64,000 bases of DNA, taken from Zelonia costaricensis. Taxonomy: Eukaryota; Euglenozoa; Kinetoplastea; Trypanosomatida; Trypanosomatidae. Made by a program: the position numbers and the translations under genes. The stretch spans positions 1 through 64,000 of the forward strand of contig JASAOO010003488.1 in NCBI GenBank assembly GCA_030849075.1, given 5' to 3'. Below, piece after piece: positions 31,770-44,378 of the stretch (position 1 is its first letter; each line of letters begins with the position of its first letter). The notes beneath the pieces were generated by a model. It worked only from the letters and a program-made list of their open reading frames with translations. It did not search any database and was not told the DNA's origin.

Positions 31770-32620
31770 CGTGAAGAGTGGTGATAGATCGCCGTGATGG
31801 CGCTCCTTGCTTTTGGGGGGAGCAAGAGATGTGCACAGCTCACCCTTCTCTACACCTCTCTGCCGACCAGCGACGACCGTACGCCACGCGAGAGAAGGGC
31901 AAGGAGTTCTCGTCGTGTATACATGTAGAGCAGAATGTGTCAGTGCTGATTCGATTACGTAAGTGCATGCGATTCGTTGTGGCAATCACACTACAATAGA
32001 GAGAAGAGAAATCAGCGCTCGCAGACGGTAGCAAGGGTACCATGAACCAGTTGCGCCTTGGTGTCCCCGGCCTTCTGCGCGACGCAGAGGAGGCAGAACA
32101 TCAGTATGACGCGGTAAAGTCCGCCTTGATCTCCATGTTTTCTTCTTTGGCGCCAATTCGGCAACGCGTTCGTGAAATCGGAACGGTCGTTGGGCTTGGA
32201 AGGCAGCACAGCGCTCAAGTGAAAACGGAGAGGCTTTTGTGTTTGTGGTGCGACTGCGCTTCTCGCCTCTCCGTTCCGCGCACACGCAGAACCGACGAGG
32301 CACCTCTCCTGTGTGCTTGCGCCTTCGAGCCGCTCCGACACGTGGAAGCGCTCATGTTTGAGAGCCTGGTCGATCGTCACGGTGCGTGGGGGTGGTGCGG
32401 GGGCTCATGGGAATCTTGCGCTGCCACAGTGTCCGAGAGAGTGTCGAGAGAAAGAAAGGCAAGTACGAGAATCTAAGGTGTCTACTTGCCTGCACGAGCA
32501 GGCAACTACCCGCCCGGTCTCGCGACGGAGGTGCGTGCTGGCCAGCAAAAGACCGAAGCATGAGAAAAGGAAAGAAGGAAGCGGCACTCGCCCGCGGCGG
32601 CGAGCGAAGCCGCGTCTATG

Positions 32621-32714
32621 CTCATTCAGCTGAGTGTGGTGGAAAAGAAAAAGCGGGACGTAGTGGGCGTTGTCAGAGAGCTCTGCGCTACGTTGCGCAG
32701 CTACGCTGAATGAG
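32621..32714 (-). other. nested inverted repeats in the histone H4 3' UTR
   Basis: Two 10-nt arms, CTCATTCAGC (32621-32630) and GCTGAATGAG (32705-32714), are exact reverse complements. Inside them CTGCGC (32683-32688) and GCGCAG (32695-32700) form a second perfect hairpin with a 6-nt loop. In the H4 transcript these begin about 110 nt after the stop codon. The pairing is read directly; any role in mRNA control is inference. Confidence 0.6.
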
Positions 32715-32826
32715 AGTATAACGTGCCCAGCGTGCAGACTACCGGGGAGCTATCGTGACTCGGCGCGCCCTTTCCCCGTCGTCAACCTTTTCTCCAATGC
32801 CGCGCTTGGAACGCTTCGGTCGTTCT

Positions 32827-33129
32827 CTACGCGTAGCCGTAGAGGATGTGGCCGCGCTTGCGCAGCGCGTTCACGACGTCCGAGGCCGTCACCGTCTTCT
32901 TGCGCGCGTACTCGGTGTACGCCGTGCTCGAGCGCACGATGTCCTCGACGTACGCCTTGAGCACGCGGCGCACCTCCTCGTAGATCTCGCTCGAGATGCG
33001 CTTCACGCCACCGCGGCGCGCCATGCGGCGAATCGAGCCGCGCGTGATGCCGCGGATGTTGTCGCGCAGCACCTTCTTCTGGCGCTTCTGGCTGCCCTTG
33101 GCATCGGCGGAGCGCTTACCCTTGGCCAT
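32827..33129 (-). CDS. H4: histone H4
   Basis: A 100-residue core histone H4 of kinetoplastid type. Recognisable blocks are [19 protein letters not shown] (1-19, the basic tail with acetylatable lysines), [20 protein letters not shown] (21-40), [20 protein letters not shown] (41-60), [20 protein letters not shown] (74-93) and the C-terminal HILYGYA. The tail differs from the near-universal animal/plant H4 tail, as usual in trypanosomatids. H4 pairs with H3 in the nucleosome. It contains no cysteine. In-frame codons continue upstream to 33381 but are not H4-like; the ATG at 33129 gives the exact family length. In trypanosomatids histone synthesis is controlled mainly through mRNA stability and translation, which makes the hairpins behind the gene notable. 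Confidence 0.98.
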   Translation of the reverse strand: MAKGKRSADAKGSQKRQKKVLRDNIRGITRGSIRRMARRGGVKRISSEIYEEVRRVLKAYVEDIVRSSTAYTEYARKKTVTASDVVNALRKRGHILYGYA

Positions 33130-36100
33130 GGTTGAAGATGGTGCAAGTGAGGAGGTGGGGGGTGCAAAAATGCGGAGCGGGAGGTGGGGAGGGGGGAAGT
33201 GGGACGGAAGTAAATGCGTGGAGGTGGGCTGCACGCATGAGGTGAGACCGATGAGTGTGCGAGTGAGGGAGAAATCATGTAAACGAGTTTTGGAACGGAG
33301 GTAAGGGGCAAAGAGAAAAAAGAAGAGGTTTTTCGAGTACGGCATGGTGTGTGTGGGCGCAAGGCGTGCGCGATGCAGCACTCATGACGCTGCCAAAAAA
33401 GGCATCGCAAGGGTTGACGCCTCTCATCCGCATCGCTTCCCATCGCACTCCCTGTGCATCGATTTCGTCTTCACGACCGGCAAACGGACGCGTGGAGGGA
33501 GGGAGGAGGTCGCCGAGGCGAAAAGGGAGACGCTACTCGCTGTCTCTCCCCAGCCACCCTCACCCCCACTACTACAACCGTCATCACCACTGCCTCAGCC
33601 AACGTGCGCGCGCCCAGCCAAGAGAACAAGAAAGAGTTGCAAAACGAACCCAAAATCCGCTGCAGAAATGCTCTTTCGCATAGGCACAGACTCCTTCACG
33701 TTTCTCGCTCAAGTAAGCAGCATTGAGTTGCCGTCTTCTCATCGAGCGTGGCGTTTGCCGCTTCTTGTCTGTGGTTCATGGTCGTCTGGGAGATGGGGAG
33801 TAGAAAAGGGACACACAAAAAAAAGACAATCCGCACTCAGCTCTGCCGCCTCGGAGAGCAATAAAGACGCACACGCACACACACACACACACAAACAGCA
33901 AAACAAATCCAGCACTTCGCACGAAAGAAGAAGACGAGCGCGCAAGATGAGAAGGAGAGAGAAGGTGAGAGAGACACGTGCAGTGCCGCACGACAAAAAA
34001 GAAACTGGCGTTTTACGTCGTAGTGGTGTGCATGTGTGCCTCTCTTCATTTGGGTGACTCTGTGTGTATCTGGGGCATCTCCGTCTGCTTGGTGCCGGTT
34101 CACCCTCGCACACAAGTACACCCTCTCTCACCTTCACATCATTGCCACTCCTGCGCTCCCCTCCCTGGCCATCCGCTTCGCGACACCCAGCTTCTTTCAC
34201 ACAATACGCACAACAAGGACTAGGCCAGTCTACCAGACTAGGAGGTGCTAAAAAAAAAAAGAGGAGAGAGAAGCCTGAAAGTGCGATAGCGTCGGAAAAC
34301 AAACAGAAGAGCGAGGCCCTGAGCACTGAGCAGACCTCAACACCACAACAGCAGTTGAAGCCACCCCCTGCACCTTCGGGCCACATCGCAAGAGTTGGCG
34401 AATCGGTGTCCAACTCATCTGGGGCGCCGCTTCTCTCCGCTTGAAAACGTTCAATGCCGCTCGCCGTGTGAGGCTTCTATTTGGCGTCTCTCTCCTCCGC
34501 CTCTGTCGCCGTCGACTGCCTTCGTACTACATCCCGTTCAGTGTGTATATGCTACGGTGTGCGTCCAGGGGTGAGAAAAGAAAAAAAAGCGAGAAGCCCG
34601 CCCCTTTTTTTTCCTCTCGGTGTAGCGTTGTTCGTTTCCTGCTGCTTGCTGCTGTCGCAACTCTGCAACTGTCTTTTTCCTTGCCTTTTTCTTTTCCGTT
34701 TGCCTGGGAATCGTTAGTTACCTTCACTTGCAAGGCTCGTTTGCACTTTTTTGGGAGGTCACCTTTTCTCAGCATTGTGTGTATTTTCTCCTGCCATTGT
34801 TCACAAAACAAAACTCACAGCCTTCGTCCCCCCGCCTGTAGTCCCCTTCGCTGCCGTTGGTTGCGCTCTTCCCTTTCCTCCCCCCTCTTCCCCTCAGCAC
34901 CCCCACATGATCTGGGGTCCACCAGGTGTACATAGATGTGGAGGCGTGTGCGTGAGGAGTGTGATACTTGGAGGGCGAGCGTGTGAATGGGTGCATTTGT
35001 GTGCGTGTGTGTGTCTTGCTCCACCTCTGGTGCCTCTGCCTGCAAGGCGCACAGCATTCCACCTTGACAGCTGCACGGCCTCACAGGTCAGGAAGCTCAC
35101 ACTTTGTAGGAAGTGGGGAGCACAGAGAGTGCGCAAGGGCCATCCCCGCAGGCAGCGACGTGCCGGCCCGCGCAACACCACCACGGCTCAGTACGACTTC
35201 CGCAGGGAAGGGCTAAGCGTCACACCAAAACACACGACGCGTTGAGCGGGATAGGGATGGAGAAGCCAAGGCGAGGAAAAAAAGGAGGCGGTATGCGACA
35301 TCTGGAATAGACGACAGTCACGCGCACGCACACACATACAAAGAAGCGCACGAGTGCGCGCGCTGAGACGGGCCAACGGTGAAATAAGAAAAGAGCAAAA
35401 TGGACGAGAGAGGGTGAAAAAAACGCGGAAAGAAGACCGGGATGGAAAGCCCGCGAGGCCATGCGCTGACAGAGGTGGTCGAAACACCGAACAGGCGAGA
35501 AGGGGAGCAGGTAAGGAGGGCAGTGACGAGAAGTCCAAGGCCGTGGCTCGCCACGAGCGACGTGCTTTTTTTTTTTCACACGCACTCGCATTCACGGTCG
35601 CCGCCGGGCGCGGTCAGTTCCCTGAGATCACACCCCCGTTTGCTGACGCTCTGCCCGCCTTTCCGCCTCCCCTCCTCCTCCTCGCATTTTTGTCACGAGC
35701 TCTGCGCTTGAGTAGCGTGTCTGCTTCCTGATCAAGCCGACGGTCTGCTGAGGCGACAGCGCCGCGGCCCAGGGGAGGCTGCATGAGCCAGGGAAAGGTC
35801 CTGCTGTTGTCTGTCGTGCGATCGTAAAAGTAGAGAGCGGGCACAAGAAAGTGGTGGCGCCGATGACGCGCGCGGGGGACAGACGCGTGAACAGAGACGC
35901 GCCCGCACGAACACGCACCGCAGGAGGCACAGGAGGGTGGGCCGACGCGTAAGCACCTCACAAGAAAGAAGTGAATGGCAACGCCACCCCTCCCCCTAAC
36001 CGCTTCTCTGCTGCTCCTCTCCGATCTGGTATGATGGTGCCCCCCGCACCGGCGCCTGCGCGGCATACATTCTTTCTTTCCCACAGGCCGCTCGTGATCA

Positions 36101-36265
36101 TGGCAGGGGAGAGGTGGGAAACAAAGATGAGGTGAAGGGATAACTGGCCACAGCCACTATACCCCCTCCCTTTTGTTTCTTCTTCTCATCCAACAGTCCT
36201 CTCAGTGCCGCACGAAGAAGATGCGGTGCGCATTCTCTTCGCGCGTCCGCTCGTCACGCGCACGC
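33130..36265. other. intergenic region between UBE2D-like and histone H4 genes
   Basis: No supported gene in 3.1 kb. It contains CA runs near 33870-33890, an A run at 34250-34260, a T run at 35565-35576 and alternating purine/pyrimidine blocks. Frames of up to about 240 codons are present on both strands, but they are low complexity and overlap. It probably holds a long UBE2D-like 3' UTR and the H4 leader. Confidence 0.6.
33229..33276 (-). promoter_or_regulatory. candidate trans-splice acceptor of histone H4
   Basis: On the minus strand a pyrimidine-rich stretch starting GATTTCTCCCTCACTCGC ends in CGTGCAG, with the AG at 33230-33229. It is the first AG upstream that follows a pyrimidine tract and gives a 99-nt 5' UTR. 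It removes the upstream in-frame codons from the mRNA. Confidence 0.45.
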
Positions 36266-39210
<2,945 letters not shown>

Positions 39211-40473
39211 CTACTCGATGTACTGACGAGGGACCCGGATGGACAGACCGCACATGAGCTGGTACGGAATTGACTTGACCGCCAGCGCCTTCGCCGCGAC
39301 GTCATTGCTCCAGACGAGAACGCGGCTCTCATCGCGAATGAGCTGCATTATCTCCTCCGCGCTTTTGCCGACCTGGCTGGGGTACACCGTCACGGCGGCC
39401 ATGTCCATGTTCACATTGCCGTGCACGAGACCGACCATGGCGTTTGCCGTCACCTCAGGGTCCTCCTCGTGGCCGCGCTGCGGTGCCGGCGTGACGGCCA
39501 CCGGCATCCCAGTGAAGTACCGCATAAACCCGTCCGCGTAGCCGACCGGAATCAGCGCGACGACGGCGTCCTCGGGGACGAGGTTTCGCGTCAGACCGTA
39601 CCCGATGTAACTACCCGCCTTGGCCACGTAGTGGTGCAGCACCTTGGTGTAGAAGTAGCCGCAGCACTTGCCGTCCCACATGCGGTACTGGTCCGCCTCG
39701 GCGGCCGTGATGCTGGAGGCAGCGATTGAGGTGGGGCCGTACAGCATCAGGCCGGGTCGCACGAACGTCTCCTCCACGGCGAGGCGCTGCTCGATGGCGC
39801 CGCTGTTCGCCGCCGAAGTGCCGCGCACCTCGACGCCGGCACCTCGCAGCCCCGATTTCACACTCTGGAAATTCTCGTACTGCGTCTTGGTGAACGAGTG
39901 GCCCACCAGGCCCGACACGCTGAAGTGCTGAAGGAGCAGGTCTACCCCGCCGCTCTCCTTTAGCAGCGGGGCTAGCTCGAGCAGCCGCTCCGGCGTGATG
40001 CCGAGTCGGTTCATGCCCGTGTTTACCTTGACGCACAGCGGGGTGTCCCTGAAGGTGGTGTGGCGGTGCTTGCAGAAGAGCTGCAGCTGGTCCTCGGAGC
40101 CGAGCACCGGCATGAGCTGCGCCCCCTGCCCAGCTTTGTGCTTACTGTTCTGATCTGCGTAGAGGTGGTGCAGCGACTCGTCCATCAGCTCCGTGTCGGA
40201 GAAGACGACAACGTGGTTGCTGCGGCCAACGTCAATGTTGTGTGGATTTGCCTTCAGCACAGCCAGCGCCTCGCCGAGCGAAGCGACGCCAAGGTGGTTT
40301 ACATTGCAGTGGTCGTGGATGTAGCCGGCAACGCGCTCCAATCCGTTTCCGTACGCGTTACCTTTGACCATCGGAATGAGTGTTGCCTTGGGCGCATAGT
40401 GTGTGCGGATGAGTTGAATGTTGTGGGCGATGTGCGGCAGCCGCACCTCGAGAAAGGTGGAGTGGCGCAGCAT
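39211..40473 (-). CDS. alanine racemase, PLP fold type III
   Basis: A 420-residue PLP enzyme that interconverts L- and D-alanine. The N-terminal TIM barrel carries the PLP lysine in PMVKGNAYGNG (34-44, Lys37; bacterial enzymes usually read VVKANAYGHG). NTGMNRLG (151-158) supplies the arginine near the cofactor, and RPGLMLYG (239-246) is another family block. The C-terminal beta domain has YIGYGLTR, with Tyr292 as the likely second catalytic base, then IPVGYADGF (308-316) and NVNMDM (353-358, usually CMD). No targeting signal is evident. Alanine racemase is a mainly bacterial enzyme that Leishmania species are known to encode, which suggests old lateral transfer; the codon use and GC content here match the neighbours, so any transfer is well ameliorated. 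The ATG at 40473 directly precedes the family start. Confidence 0.93.
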   Translation of the reverse strand: MLRHSTFLEVRLPHIAHNIQLIRTHYAPKATLIPMVKGNAYGNGLERVAGYIHDHCNVNHLGVASLGEALAVLKANPHNIDVGRSNHVVVFSDTELMDESLHHLYADQNSKHKAGQGAQLMPVLGSEDQLQLFCKHRHTTFRDTPLCVKVNTGMNRLGITPERLLELAPLLKESGGVDLLLQHFSVSGLVGHSFTKTQYENFQSVKSGLRGAGVEVRGTSAANSGAIEQRLAVEETFVRPGLMLYGPTSIAASSITAAEADQYRMWDGKCCGYFYTKVLHHYVAKAGSYIGYGLTRNLVPEDAVVALIPVGYADGFMRYFTGMPVAVTPAPQRGHEEDPEVTANAMVGLVHGNVNMDMAAVTVYPSQVGKSAEEIMQLIRDESRVLVWSNDVAAKALAVKSIPYQLMCGLSIRVPRQYIE

Positions 40474-41121
40474 GAGCAGCCGCGACTTACGTGCGACGAT
40501 TAGTGCGTGGTAGAGACGCTACTCCGGCTCAGCGAACACACCACGGGGGGCGCTTCTAGGAGTTTGTTGTCTTGACGCTCTTTTAGAAGGCGGCGGCGCA
40601 CCCGCTCGTGCGTGTCGGAGGGCGAAAGTACCCGTACAAATCTGCGCTCGTGTGCGGTACTTGGGAGAGATGAGGTGAGGAGCGGAGCGTGGCAACACAC
40701 ACACACACACACACACAAAGAAAGCTCGTTTTGACGCGGGTGGGGAAAGTGAGGGTGCAGTGAAGGTCCTGTGCGAGGGACCACCGCGGGAAACGTACGG
40801 CGACAAAACAGCGGAGAGGGGAACGATAGTCAAGAAGGTGCGTCAGAGAAAAGCCGTGGTGGTCCGCGCAGCGCCACGGGACTCTCGGAGAAGTGCATCG
40901 AACGCAAACACCCTGCGACTAGACCAACATGCCGAGCGCTTTGCTGAGCCGAGGAAAGAAATCGGTGGAAAGGGGGAGAAGGCAGCAGTGCGATCGCCTA
41001 ATCTGCCACGGGGGAGGCAGTTGGATGCTGCGAAAGACGTTGGACTTGCAACTCCGGAACGAGAACAGGTGAAACGGCGATGCGGAGCAGTCTAGCCACA
41101 AAAAGAAACGCCACAGCGGGA
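40474..41121. other. intergenic region with CA repeat
   Basis: No gene is seen. An (AC)11 run lies at 40695-40716. The minus strand toward the racemase start has moderate pyrimidine content. Confidence 0.65.
40695..40716. repeat. (AC)11 microsatellite
   Basis: Perfect AC dinucleotide run of 22 nt between two genes. Confidence 0.95.
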
Positions 41122-41874
41122 CTAGGTGCGTCGTCGCACAGTGCGCGGAACAAAGGACGCGGCGGCAACGGCGGCGCCGCCAGACTTCCCTTTCGCCGCC
41201 TGCGCCGCAGCCGTCACGGCCTCCTCGCGCTCGCGCTTCTCCGCAACTCGCTGGGTCTTGAGCTGCGCGTCTCGCAGCTCGAGCTTGCGCCGCTCCGCTG
41301 CCACCGTCATCCCCGGCAGCGCTGCCGAGATTGCGACCGGCTGATCCCTCCACGCAACGTTCGCCTGCGTTCCCAGAGCGAGGGTGCGTTGCGCAACCTG
41401 CTCCAAGTACGCGCCTGGCACAGAGCGGTCCGCCGAGTGTGTCTTGTCGCCTGCGTCGGCGATCACGTCACCGTTGTCACCCTCCTCGCCGGCGGTTTTG
41501 CGCCTCTCCTCCTCTTCCGGCATGGGGTAGCGCCACTCCACGAGGAAGTAGGGTTTTCGCGAGGACCGCACGTAGACCACCTCGACCGGGATGTGCGCGG
41601 GCAGCCGTGGGGAGGAGGAGGAAGTGACCGGCACTGCAGGGTCGCGGTCTGCATCCCCTGCGCTCTGCTCCTCTGGTCGCGTGGGTGGTGGTGTGTCAGC
41701 GGACGGTGCGGACTGGGCGGCCTCGTACCACTCCTGGATGCCCAGGGCATCGCGGTGGGCATAAAAGAAGCCGTTCAGCAGTTCGCCACGGCTGTGCAGC
41801 GTCGCGCCGCGGATGAAAATCGTCGACGCCGCAGACGGCGCTGCGGTGGACGTCGCAGGAGCGGCCTCCGTCAT
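41122..41874 (-). CDS. hypothetical protein with possible C-terminal coiled coil
   Basis: A 250-residue protein with no recognised domain. Two segments look ordered: IFIRGATLHSRGELLNGFFY followed by AHRDALGIQEWYEAAQ (about 19-54), and VEVVYVRSSRKPYFLVEWRY followed by PMPEEEERRK (about 96-126). They are separated by a Pro/Ser/Asp-rich linker. Residues about 185-225 are charged and helical (AERRKLELRDAQLKTQRVAE), and the C-terminus is very basic (FVPRTVRRRT). No membrane segment or cysteine pair is seen. The open frame reaches a TTG codon at 41880, but the first ATG is at 41874 and was chosen. The ordered parts and codon use support a real gene, but no function can be given. Confidence 0.75.
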   Translation of the reverse strand: MTEAAPATSTAAPSAASTIFIRGATLHSRGELLNGFFYAHRDALGIQEWYEAAQSAPSADTPPPTRPEEQSAGDADRDPAVPVTSSSSPRLPAHIPVEVVYVRSSRKPYFLVEWRYPMPEEEERRKTAGEEGDNGDVIADAGDKTHSADRSVPGAYLEQVAQRTLALGTQANVAWRDQPVAISAALPGMTVAAERRKLELRDAQLKTQRVAEKREREEAVTAAAQAAKGKSGGAAVAAASFVPRTVRRRT

Positions 41875-42613
41875 CGACAAGGAACGCGTGAGGAGGGCAC
41901 TCGACGAAAAGAAGATGAGGGGGTAGCGTTTGCTTCAGCTTTGTCTTCTCGCAGTTTTTGTGCCCGCTGATGAGACACGCGTCTCCGGTGGTAACGCACC
42001 GCGAGTGCTGCGTCCAGCGGTGGAGTTGCGATTCTTGTGAGGCTCTGCAAGAGGGCTGAGAGCACGTTGAAGAGCAAAAGGCGAAGGGCGGTGTAGTGGG
42101 TGGCAGTAGAGGGCGTGCTGGAAACCAGGTTAGTCGGGTAAAGGCGATGCCAGCGCAACTGGCATCCTCCACGGTGCTCTGGTGCAACAAGACTGTGCGC
42201 GACGCCGTCGTTGAAAGCAGCCTGTGACGAGTTGGGATTCGACACGAGCGGGCCCGCAGACACCGCGGAGTGCGCAGCATGGTCCCCACGTCCGTTTGGT
42301 GTGGGCCCTTAACGCTGTCTCGCTGCTGATCATCTCCCTTGGTGTGTGTGGGTGTGTGTGGGTGTGCGTTTGTCATGTGAAAGACCAGCTGTGAAACGTT
42401 CAATACTGTAAAGCGACGTCGCATCAGCAGATGCGGCACATTGTAAAGACCGCAACCGGCCACGGCAGCGCGTCTTCTCGATGGGCCGTGTAGGGCCCAC
42501 CTTCCGCAGCAGAAAAGAAGACGCAGCGCCTCGCGCGAAGAGTGTGAGAGCTAGACGCAGACGGTGCGAGAAGGAGCGTGTCCGGTGTCGATGATTCGCT
42601 CATTTCAGACGCC
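41875..42613. other. intergenic region between AlkB-like and hypothetical genes
   Basis: No gene is supported. Short GT-rich runs occur at about 42342-42367. The region is otherwise mixed sequence with only short frames. Confidence 0.6.
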
Positions 42614-43570
42614 CTATGCACGGGGCGTCACCGGCGGCGCGTGCGGCGCCATGAGCGATGCCTCCATGGCCGTGTAGTAGGACCGCAGCTCCTTGTACCG
42701 CCAACTAAAGTCCACGTCAATGAAGCGCTTCTCGCGCAGCTCCTCGATGCGCGCCTCATCCTCTTCCAGCTGCCGGAGCAGCGACCAGTCCCGCAGCGGG
42801 TGCAGCCGCTTCACCCAGCGCGACGTGTCGAAAGCGCCGATGTCGGCGCTCTCAAGAAAGTCGTCGTCCACCGACACCCGCACCCCGCCAACCTGTTTGC
42901 TGTACAGCGTGTTCAGAATCTGCGTCGCACGGTATGGCATGACGTCCTTCAGCGGCGTCTCTACCGGCCGGAACCCGCCATCAGACTCCATGATGGAGCG
43001 CCGGAAGACCAGTGAGAAGCGCTGCGCCTCCACTGGAAGCACCATGTGAAAGTACACGTACCTCGCCGGCCCGGACATGATGTAAACGGAGCGGTCCGGC
43101 ACCATGACGTCGAGCTCCTCGCCATTCTGCACGTGCACGAAGCGCAGCAGGCAGTTGCTGCCCAAAGAGCAAACGGCGAAGATGTCGTCGTAGACGAAAA
43201 GGTTGTCGATGTGGGCGCGAATAAAGTCGCCCGGCTCGTAGAGGTTCGCGGTCTGATTGTTGAGCCAGCTCTTGGGCACAATGCCGTCCTGTTCCAGGCG
43301 CTCGACCATCGGCGTGAAAGAGTTGGGGGGCAGCGGCGGCAACTGGAAGCGGCCGTCATTGAGGATGATGCGGTCCGAGGCGCGGGTGTAGACGTCCACA
43401 TACCCGTTGCGCAGCTTCGCCGCGTCGTCCTCCAAGATGTACTCTGGCAGCACCGTCAAGCCGAACTCTTCGCCAAAAGGGCAGTAAGGCTCACCCGCGG
43501 CGATGTACTTGAGGCTGCCCCCACGGAGGAGGTGCTTCACTCCGGCCGTGAACCGCGACGTCAGCGACAT
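42614..43570 (-). CDS. AlkB-like 2-oxoglutarate/Fe(II) dioxygenase
   Basis: A 318-residue AlkB-family oxygenase. The core motifs are in order: ANLYEPGDFIRAHIDN (108-123) with Fe ligands His120 and Asp122, then AVCSLGSNCLLRFVH (132-146), the block VMVPDRSVYIMSGPARYVYF (155-174) followed by the third ligand His175, and RFSLVFRRS (184-192) with Arg184/Arg190 as the likely 2-oxoglutarate and substrate arginines. The arrangement matches eukaryotic ALKBH proteins of the ALKBH4/7 or ALKBH8 kind more than bacterial AlkB, but the exact subfamily and substrate (nucleic acid or protein) are not clear. A C-terminal part of about 125 residues, with a charged helical segment around 264-310, has no assignment. 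There is no clear targeting signal. The ATG at 43570 is the first in frame. Confidence 0.87.
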   Translation of the reverse strand: MSLTSRFTAGVKHLLRGGSLKYIAAGEPYCPFGEEFGLTVLPEYILEDDAAKLRNGYVDVYTRASDRIILNDGRFQLPPLPPNSFTPMVERLEQDGIVPKSWLNNQTANLYEPGDFIRAHIDNLFVYDDIFAVCSLGSNCLLRFVHVQNGEELDVMVPDRSVYIMSGPARYVYFHMVLPVEAQRFSLVFRRSIMESDGGFRPVETPLKDVMPYRATQILNTLYSKQVGGVRVSVDDDFLESADIGAFDTSRWVKRLHPLRDWSLLRQLEEDEARIEELREKRFIDVDFSWRYKELRSYYTAMEASLMAPHAPPVTPRA

Positions 43571-44378
43571 GGCGCGATGGTATCTGCGTGCTTGGTCGAG
43601 GAAGGGAGAAATGATCGGAGAGAGCGGCAGCTAGAAACGCTGCGGTACGGGCAGCCTGACGAAAAGAAAGAAGCAGAGCGAGGGGAGCACGCGAGCTGTG
43701 TCGCGTCCCTTTTCCTCCGCGCCCGCACTTTTCTTCAGCCTCGGCGTTTTTGTGTTGTTGTTGCGGTGGTGGTTGTGCGGTGGCAGATGGTCCGTGTGTT
43801 TGCAGAGCCACCCACGTGTTCACATTCATCAAAAGGCGGGTGGGAGCCGAAGGTGTCAATCAAGGAGTGAAAAAGGGGGGTCGAAGTAGGTGTAGGCTGG
43901 AGCAAGTGCCGGCGATAATAGCAGCACAAGACTGAAGCAAAAGCCGACGTTAACCCTGCCGCTCTCCAGGAAAAAAGAGCGTCCAAGCAGAGTCGGGAAA
44001 GGGGGGGGAAGGTGTTGCAGGCTCTGAGAGGCAATGCCACCCCCCCCCCTCCCCATGGCCCAACAACAATACAAAGCGACTTTGTTGCTTCGCACCAAAC
44101 CTAAAGAGGGTGAGCAAAGTGTCAATTTACGAGAGACACGTTGCGGCACGTGTCAAGCAGCGCCACTTTGCGTGTGTTCCTCATCTCCGTTTTCAGTCGT
44201 CGAGGGCGCCGCACCTCTTTGTAGCAGTTACGTGGCTTGCCTCCGGTATCTGGCAGGCCGTCGACACGCGCGCCGCCAAACTCTTTCAAGCCTTGGAATC
44301 AGAAAAAAAAGTACCGACAGTACAAGAAGACGAGACGAAAAGGCGGAGACGCGTACAGTGATGTGACGTAACGCAGAC
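43571..44378. other. intergenic region upstream of the AlkB-like gene
   Basis: No gene is supported. C and G runs occur at 44039-44050 and 44001-44009. Nothing else of note is seen. Confidence 0.6.

Larger units (their letters stand above)
31683..32826. other. intergenic region downstream of histone H4
   Basis: No supported protein gene. It contains a (GT)18 run close to the start of the 1705-residue gene and an inverted-repeat structure just behind the H4 stop codon. The middle (about 31900-32650) is less GC-rich and less repetitive than other intergenic DNA here. Short frames exist on both strands, but none shows a known motif. Confidence 0.6.

Noticed and set aside
30480..31784. 434-codon plus-strand open frame
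   Set aside because: Antisense shadow of the 1705-residue gene; it ends in a run of valine/cysteine from the GT repeat.
41875..41880. TTG start two codons upstream of the 250-residue hypothetical
   Set aside because: Non-ATG starts are not expected in trypanosomatid nuclear genes; an ATG follows directly.
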